Assembly (NCBI GenBank): GCA_950022295.1
Contig: OX465598.1
Location: forward strand, 300,960,001-301,024,000
Direction of reading: 5' to 3'
DNA length: 64,000 bases
From: Bromus sterilis
Taxonomy: Eukaryota; Streptophyta; Magnoliopsida; Poales; Poaceae
Shown one piece after another: positions 57,520 to 64,000 of the stretch; position 1 is the first letter of the stretch; each line of letters begins with the position of its first letter. Both the position numbers and the translations under genes were made by a program. Below the pieces are notes generated by a model that was not told the DNA's origin, searched no databases, and was given only the letters and a program-made list of their open reading frames with translations.

Positions 57520-58472
57520 CCGTTGTTTCCCCCCTTGTGGCAACAACACATCCCCTAGACTCATGTTTCTGTCACTCAAGCGTGTCATCAGGGGGCATGA
57601 ACCCACAATCAAGCATAACGTTCCCTCTTGGAGTTACTACCTACTACTTGGCCAAAGTAATAAACAGCAACGGAGAACATGCAAGAATTACTTAGGAAAA
57701 AAATATAAAAGATAAGAACCAAATATATTACTCTATCACAATCTGAACATAATCTCATAATCCATCAGATCCCATCAAACTCAGCATAGAAACAACAGAA
57801 AGATTATATATGTGCCTTGATCATGTAGGGCAGCTCACGAGGTCTAAACCATGAAGAACAAAGAGGGGAGGAGAACATCACATAGCTACTGATCACGGAC
57901 CCATGGTCCAAAGGAAACTACTCACGACACATCCGGGAAGCGTCCATGGTGAAGGGGAAGCTCCCGGAGGTCGATCCTCCCTCCGGCAGGGTGCCGGGAA
58001 GAAGTCTGCTGGCGCTCTCGATCTTGGAAGCGCGGCGGCGGCGGAACAGAGCGAGATTGCGAAAAGGGGTTCTCTCCTCGGATGTTTCACGTCACGGGGA
58101 ATATATAGGCGAAGGGGGCCATCCAGGGAGCCACCAGGATTCCAGGCGCCCCCATGGCGCGGCCAAGCTCTAGGCCGCGCCAGGTGGCCGCTTGGGTACC
58201 TGGTGGTCCCCCCCGGCCCTCCTTCGGGGTTCTGGAGGCTTTCGATGCGCTGACTTTTTATCCGTTTTCCCAAATTTTTGGAGCAGTTTTAATATGGGGG
58301 AAACCTGGAACAAAAAAACAGCAGAATACAGAAACTGGCACTGGGGTGCACTGAGTTAATAGGTTAGTCCAAATATGATCAAAATTGTATGAAAGTGTAT
58401 CTAGATCATAGTAATATCACACAAAACATGCATGGAGAACGCAGAAATTATCGATACGTTTGGGACGTATCA
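57520..58472 (-). repeat. Partial LTR, probably the 5' LTR of element B
   Basis: Family LTR from CACCGTTGTTTCCCCCCTTG to GGGACGTATCA (58472). It lacks the first ~680 bp because of the deletion at 57519. The right flank CTTCA (58473-58477) does not match the left flank of LTR B (TCGGT before 39621), so pairing with B is an inference from order and orientation. Confidence 0.75.
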
Positions 58473-59403
58473 CTTCACCCTCAGTCGCTAGGGTGAGCTA
58501 CAATGAAGATCATGTACCTCTAGAGTTGCTGGAAGACACGAGTCCAGCATGCGCGATGATGTACCCGTGCGATGATTTTCTTGAAGCTGCAGGAATCAAG
58601 GAGGATTTTTATGGCCTTTGCGCCAATGCAGGTTTGACACGGCTAGTACTATGTCATGTGATACAATATAAGAAACTCACCTCCTTCTTTATTAACAGTT
58701 TTTGTTATAACCAAGATGCTGGAAACGTTGAGTTCAAAATTTAGAATAATATTATAACCATGTCTTTGACGCAGTTTTGTGAAATAATAGGTGTGCCGAA
58801 CGCTCGTCAAACGGCGAGGATGAACACTCATCCCTCCGAGTTGAGGAGCCTCTTCAACTCTCTTTGTATCCAGGAGGAGAGCGATATTCGGCGTACAAAG
58901 ATTTCCAGCATTTTATTCCCACATCTCAGGTATTTTGCGTACTTTATTGCTAGAGGGGTGTTGGCTCGTGACAACACGAGCAACAGTTCTGCACCAGATT
59001 TTGCAATCTATGCGAATGCCCTCTCAGGTAGTAATGATTATAATGTGGGTGCCTTAATTTCCCTACGCCTTGTTATGAATAGTAACAAGGGTGAGTTATT
59101 TGGTGGTGTTTACGCCACACTTATCCTTGAGTCTTTTAACGGCACCCCGCATCCTGATGATGTCCCCTTTTCTTACACAAGTCTTGATCTTGCTGCTATG
59201 AAGAGGCATAAGTTTGTTACCACCACTTCCCAGTTTGGTAACCTTGTTTATATTTTGAGGTTTGAAAAGGCCATTACTCGTGAGATCCGTCTACCTGCAC
59301 CACTTTTGTTTGATCGTACCCGCATGAATGGATTGTCCTTCAATGATGTCCAGTTCGATGAGTTCATGGACCAGTATCAGTTGCATAACCCCATGGAGGG
59401 GGT
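58473..59403 (+). pseudogene. Athila-type ORF fragment (plus strand) trapped between two LTRs
   Basis: One reading frame stays open for about 310 codons apart from a TAG at 58742. It contains VSYNEDHVPLELLEDTSPAC, YPCDDFLEAAGIKEDFY, HLRYFAYFIARGVLARDNTS and VRLPAPLL-like REIRLPAPLLFDRTRMN. These are hallmarks of the extra ORF (ATHILA ORF-1 type) of grass Athila elements; its role is unknown, and capsid-like or envelope-like functions have been suggested. It runs opposite to the flanking LTRs and is cut at both ends, so it belonged to a different, older element. Confidence 0.7.
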
Positions 59404-61018
59404 TGATGGCTTCTCGCCCCTCGTTGGTTTGTGTGCAACAGCAAGTTTCCCTCGGTGAAGATACCAAGGTTATCAAACCAGTAGGACTCAAGAGATACAA
59501 GTAGGTGGCAACATCGCCAGAAATTGCTTCCTGACTAGGGTTTTGTCGTGGACCTGCACACAACAACAAATAACTTTGCTCCCAACGAGTACAGAGGAGT
59601 TGTCAATTCCTCCGGCCTTGTCGTTTACAAAGGATCAACGCAAGAGATAAAAGGTGCAAAGGAAAGTAAGCTGAAAGTAAATTGAGGGTGTGAACAATAA
59701 TGTGAAGATGGACCAGGGTCCCGTGATTTTCACTAGTGATGTCTCTCTCCCAAAAGACGATAAAAGTGCTAGCGAGGTAAACAAATCACAGTTGGGCAAT
59801 TGACAGGATTATGAAGGCACCGCAATGCTAACTATGCTGCAAAGAAAGGAAGGGCTCAAAAGCAATGGGCAGTACGCCAAGGTAAGTAGACCGAAATCCA
59901 TCTGCATCTACTACGAATCATCCACCTTGAGATATCTATCCAGAACATCTCGCTGGTATTAAGTTGCGAATCCCACCCAAAGTGTAAACTCAAAGCAACA
60001 GACAACTGCATTAAAAGAACTTTGCGTAAAGTAAACAATCCTTGCACCCGCAGGTACAAGCACCGTTGTTTTATCCCTGGTGGCAACAACACATCCCCTA
60101 GTCTCATGTTTCTGTCACTCAAGCTAGACTTCAAGGGGCTGGACCCACAATCGAGCATAACGCTCTCTCTTGGAGTTGCAAATAAAATACTTGGCCAAAG
60201 CAAATACCGCAACGGAGAACATGCAAGAATTTACTCAAGAACAAAATATAAAAGTGAAGAACCAAATATATTACTCATCACAATCTGAACATAGTCTCAT
60301 AATCCATCAGATCCCAACAAACTCAGCATAGCAACAACAGAAATTACATAGATGCCTCGATCATGTGAGGCAGCTCACGAGGACTCGAAAGTGGAAGCAC
60401 AAAGGGGGGAGAGATTCATCACATAGCTACTGGTCACGGACCCATGGTCCAAGGGGTACTACTCACGGCACATCCGGTAGGCGTCCATGGCTATGGATGG
60501 TCTCCCGGAGGGGATTCCTCCTTCCGGAAGGGTGCCGGGGCAGCTTCTCCAGGAAGCCCCGATCTTGAAACGGCGGCGCCGGCGATACAGAGGGGAGTTC
60601 GCGAGAAAGAGATCGATATTAGGGGTTTCCACCCCGAGGGGTAAATATAGGCGAAGGGGGGCATCGAGGGGACCCACGAGGCAGTCAGGAGGGTCCCTGG
60701 CGCGGCCCAGGGTGGGGCCGCGCCACCTGCCCTCCTGGCTGCCTGGTGGTGGCCCCCCTTCCCTCTCTTGGTGATTTTGGAAGCTTCTGTTGCGCTGATT
60801 TTTTATATATTTTTCTCGGAATTTTTAGAGCACTTTTAATGGCCGGGAAACCTGAAATACAAAATAGCAGAAAACAAAAACTACCAACTGGGTGCACTGA
60901 GTTAATAGGTTAGTCCAAATAGGTTCAAAAGTGTATGAAAGTTCAAACAAAACATGGCAAAGTCCCACAAAACATGCATGGAGCAAGCAGAAATTATAGA
61001 TACGTTTGGGACGTATCA
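59404..61018 (-). repeat. 3' LTR of element D
   Basis: Runs from TGATGGCTTCTCGCCCC to GGGACGTATCA, about 1.6 kb, followed by internal tail ACATCCCCAAGCTTAATTCC. The segment after CTCGTTGGTT is shortened against C (GTGTGCAACAGCAAGTTTCC follows directly). The left flank GGGGT (59399-59403) would be the target duplication; its partner is off the window. Confidence 0.88.
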
Positions 61019-63918
61019 ACATCCCCAAGCTTAATTCCTGCTCATCCTCGAGTAGGTAAATGATAACAAGCATCATTTTTGTGGTGACATGCCACACAAC
61101 CAAATAAGGACTTTTAAGTAAAGCAATCAAAGCATGCAATTCAATTCAAGTCTTAACAAGCAAGAGTCTATATTAGCATTGACACAAGCAACAAAAGAAC
61201 AAAAGGTGCAAGAGCTCTTGCTGTCCGTGACTCGAATGTCTCCAAATGGTGTTTGCGTGCAAGCAAGGGACTGGGAAGAAAGAGAAAAAAGGTTGTTGAG
61301 AACAACTATCTACTAAAGTTTCACACTTGGTCTCCTTTGGATTCTTATATGGACTCGTCCCCAGACCACTAGCCAGGTACAAGTCAAACTGATCCACTCC
61401 CTTTCGACATTTTGAGCACTCATGCAATGGATGAGCGTGAGCAAGAAAGTTGACACCTAAAAGGCGAAACAGAAAGAAGGTGGAGGAGGAAGAGAAAAAG
61501 GTGTGAAAGGCTCACATTAATGAGGACAATCATAGGTGAGAGAAGTCCATATGATAGATATGATGTGAGGAGTAGGTATTGCCATACAACGGATGCACAT
61601 GTGAGCTAAAAGCTCTCCAAAGGAACTAGTGGGGGTGCATCTAACTTGCTTGCTCAAGAAGACCTAGAGCTCGTTTGAGGAGGCTCATCATTGGAATATA
61701 CAAGCCAAGTTCTATAATGTGAAGGGTCCCCACATAGCTATATGCATGATGATGATCTCTATGGAGTACAAGGGATAGAAGATGAAGTACTAGTGTGGAT
61801 CTCTCAAAAGGAATAGTAGTATGCCCCCTTCTCTCTTTTTATTTTTCTTTTCTCTTTTTTCTATTTTTTCTATTTTTTTGGTGGCCTCAATGGCTCTTTC
61901 TATTTAACTCTCATTTGTCCTCTTTGGGATCTTTTGATTTTGTCCTCTTTGGGATCTTTTCCTCACTTTAGGGGCAATACTCTATATTTAACAAGAATAT
62001 AGGAGATCTTTCACTCTTTACAAAGGTACTCACATAAAGAAAATGTAACTATCATGATGCAAATGTATCTTCCAGGGTAGCAGGATATGCAATGATACTA
62101 GCGCGTCATGTAGCAATGATTAGGGCAAGGCCCAACTAGCATGCGGCTCATCGATCAAGCAAGTAGCATGTATGACATGAAGATCAAGTCATGAGAAGGT
62201 GGATGTTGCATGGCAATGTATCTCGGAAAGGCTATGGAAATGCCTTGTAGGTAGGTATGGTGGCTGTTTTGAGGAAAGATATAAGGAGGCTTATGATGAC
62301 AGAGCGTATCATGCCAAGGGTTTGGATGCACCGGCGAAGTATGCACAAACTCTCGAGGTGAGAAAGGGCAATGCACGGTACCGAAGAGGCTAGAAAAAGT
62401 ATAGGTGGGTGGAAGTGTCAACTTTCGAATGCTCACATTAGTCCGAAGAACTCATGCACTTATTATCGGTAACTCTCAATCTAATCAGGAGGTTCACAAA
62501 GAGACAGGTACCCCGAGGAGGAGTGTATGGGGGTTTGGTTATCCTTGCGCATCCTCGACTCATTGTACGTGAGTGTACTCTAATATTCGAACCCTCCAGA
62601 GGTTAGTGATCCATCTAATAGCTAGAGTTCTCAACAGGGGTTTTTTGGTTTTCAAAAAACACATGGATTGCCCAAAATACGACATCTATCACTAATAGGC
62701 AAGAGCTCTTGACACCGTAAGTTCAAACATTACTCTAGTCAATACGTCAAAACTATTGCAAGTTACTACTATAAAGAGAACAACAACTTTAACTACCTAC
62801 TTTCAGTCAAGACACAGAACTCAGTGCAACAGGCAAACTCTATAACAAGATAAAACATGCAACCTATAGAAAGTTCAACCTAAGACAAAAGAAAAGCTCT
62901 AGAAAAAATAAAGCACTACAACTAAACAAAATAACAACTAACAAAATAAAAAGAACAGCTCACAGCTAAAAGAATAAGCATGAAAATCATATGAGGAGTT
63001 CTAGTTCAAGCGGAGCGTGAATCTCTCCCACACAAAAGATTAAGTTGGGGTCTAACTTGTTACTACAGAAAAGAAAGCAAACCAAACCTTGAAAAGTAAA
63101 GAGCGAGACGCTCCAAGCAAAGCACATAACACATGAAGTGATAAAAATATAGTGCAACGAGGGACAAACTGATGATTGTTGATGAAGAAGGGGATGCATC
63201 GGGGGCATCCCCAAGCTTAGACGCTTGAGTCTTCTTGAATATTTATGGGGGGTACACATGGGCATCCCCAAGCTTGAGCGTTTGACAGTCCTGAATCTTC
63301 TTTCATCACCTTCCATCACGCACTTGAAAACTCCCTTCATACATAACTCATTTTAGGCTGATTAGAAAGGTTATTACGCTAATAAAATAATTTTCCTCTA
63401 CTGCAAATAAAGATTTCCAGGAAGCGCTACTGTTTCTCTTGCCTTCCCAAAAAAGTTTGCAAAGAAAAAGAAAGCTTAAGGATTGCAAAACTGCGAAAAG
63501 AAAAACCGGGGCAGAAGCTGAGAAAAACAGAATAGCAGAGAAAGGAGAATTTTTTCGAGGTACTTCTGCAACTCAAATCAAAAAACTTTGAACAGGCGCC
63601 TGAAACGTAATTGTATGGAGCATGATGTCAAAAAAATTCAGATTAAAAAGATGATCTGGTGATTTATTGAGAATTTTTATGTCAAGCAGACAAAATCTGT
63701 TTCTCGACAACAAGCACCAAGTTTTGACTTTTCTTGCAATCTGAGGCTAAACTTGGCACAAAGCTTGAAAATTAAAGATACAATGATGTTGCTACAGTAT
63801 TAACAATCATCAAGACCACTAAGAATAGAACAAAAGCAAAAATAAAAACCTAAATTCGTTGCGGGCTGCCTCCCGAAAGCGCTTCTTTAGAGCCATTAGC
63901 TAGGCTTAAAGCAGAAGA
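61019..63918 (-). mobile_element. Interior of element D, noncoding
   Basis: The least damaged version of the gag-to-LTR interior: 2.9 kb with the same T-rich tract (61830-61880), the antisense segment (62199-62393, frame partly lost) and the GGGGATGCA.GGGGCATCCCC palindromic repeats at about 63190 and 63250, which also occur in C near 43070 and 43125. It contains no pol, so absence of pol in this family is not due to the deletions seen in B and C. Confidence 0.82.
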
Positions 63919-64000
63919 TCAAGTTGCATCTATTGAACCATCATCATGATCATCAAAAAGCTCTTCAATAGTACAACTAGTCTTAATGGGTTTCTCAAAT
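63919..64000 (-). pseudogene. C-terminus of Athila-type gag (element D), cut by window edge
   Basis: The last 26 codons before the stop at 63919-63921 read KTSCTIEELFDDHDDGSIDA, nearly the same as the end of gag in C (43786-43865). The rest lies beyond the window, so whether this copy is intact is unknown. Confidence 0.8.

Noticed and set aside
39616..58477. Flanks of element B as a matching target duplication
   Set aside because: The left flank TCGGT and the right flank CTTCA do not match, so I do not claim B is an undisturbed insertion.

Overview
The window is nuclear DNA of a large-genome grass, most likely a member of the Triticeae (wheat, goatgrass, barley or rye). Four things point there: Athila-type gypsy elements that use a tRNA-Asp primer site, a TTTGCCGTCAGC-type CACTA transposon, CTCCCTCCG-ended Stowaway MITEs, and long copia LTRs of the TGTTGG...CCCAACA type. 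About 85-90 % of the bases belong to recognisable transposable elements or their remains. Species and family names are not asserted because no database search was possible.

Layout. 1-4559: internal leader, primer site and 4.2-kb 5' LTR of a minus-strand LTR retrotransposon that runs off the left edge. 4560-8300: a short non-autonomous copia element (5142-8108, perfect ATGAC target duplication) carrying two MITEs. 8109-11490: unassigned GC-rich DNA split by the 3' end of a plus-strand Athila-type element (9206-10736). 11491-12990: tandem repeats, then a minus-strand LINE 3' end. 13361-14477: a non-autonomous hAT element with a perfect 8-bp duplication. 16001-16463: two abutting Stowaway MITEs.

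17001-21904 (minus strand) holds the only host gene I can defend. It is a seven-exon gene for the ERAD ubiquitin ligase HRD1, whose exons join in phase to 484 codons plus a stop. MITEs sit in its introns, and an inverted-repeat structure with a minisatellite lies upstream.

24174-27684 carries two copies of one tRNA-derived SINE in opposite orientation, each with a perfect target duplication, plus a decayed copia 3' end. 27818-61018 is a deep nest. LTR A was split by a 10.6-kb CACTA transposon (28594-39181). Next to it, LTR B was split by Athila-type element C (39897-54720, TTTAC duplication), and the 5' LTR of C was split by a copia element E (44908-53204). The rest of B, a trapped plus-strand Athila ORF, and element D (59404 to the right edge) follow.

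How it works together. The CACTA carries a TNP2-type transposase gene broken by three in-frame stops and a second transposase-like gene that is almost open, so it probably needs help from relatives. Elements C, D and E keep at most a gag gene, and the 5142-8108 copia keeps only gag and protease remnants. All four therefore look like passengers of autonomous partners. I found no CRISPR arrays, operons or other prokaryotic features and no novel defence-type system. The most notable signals are the fully resolvable nesting, the chimeric LTRs, the SINE pair and the gene-proximal inverted repeat.
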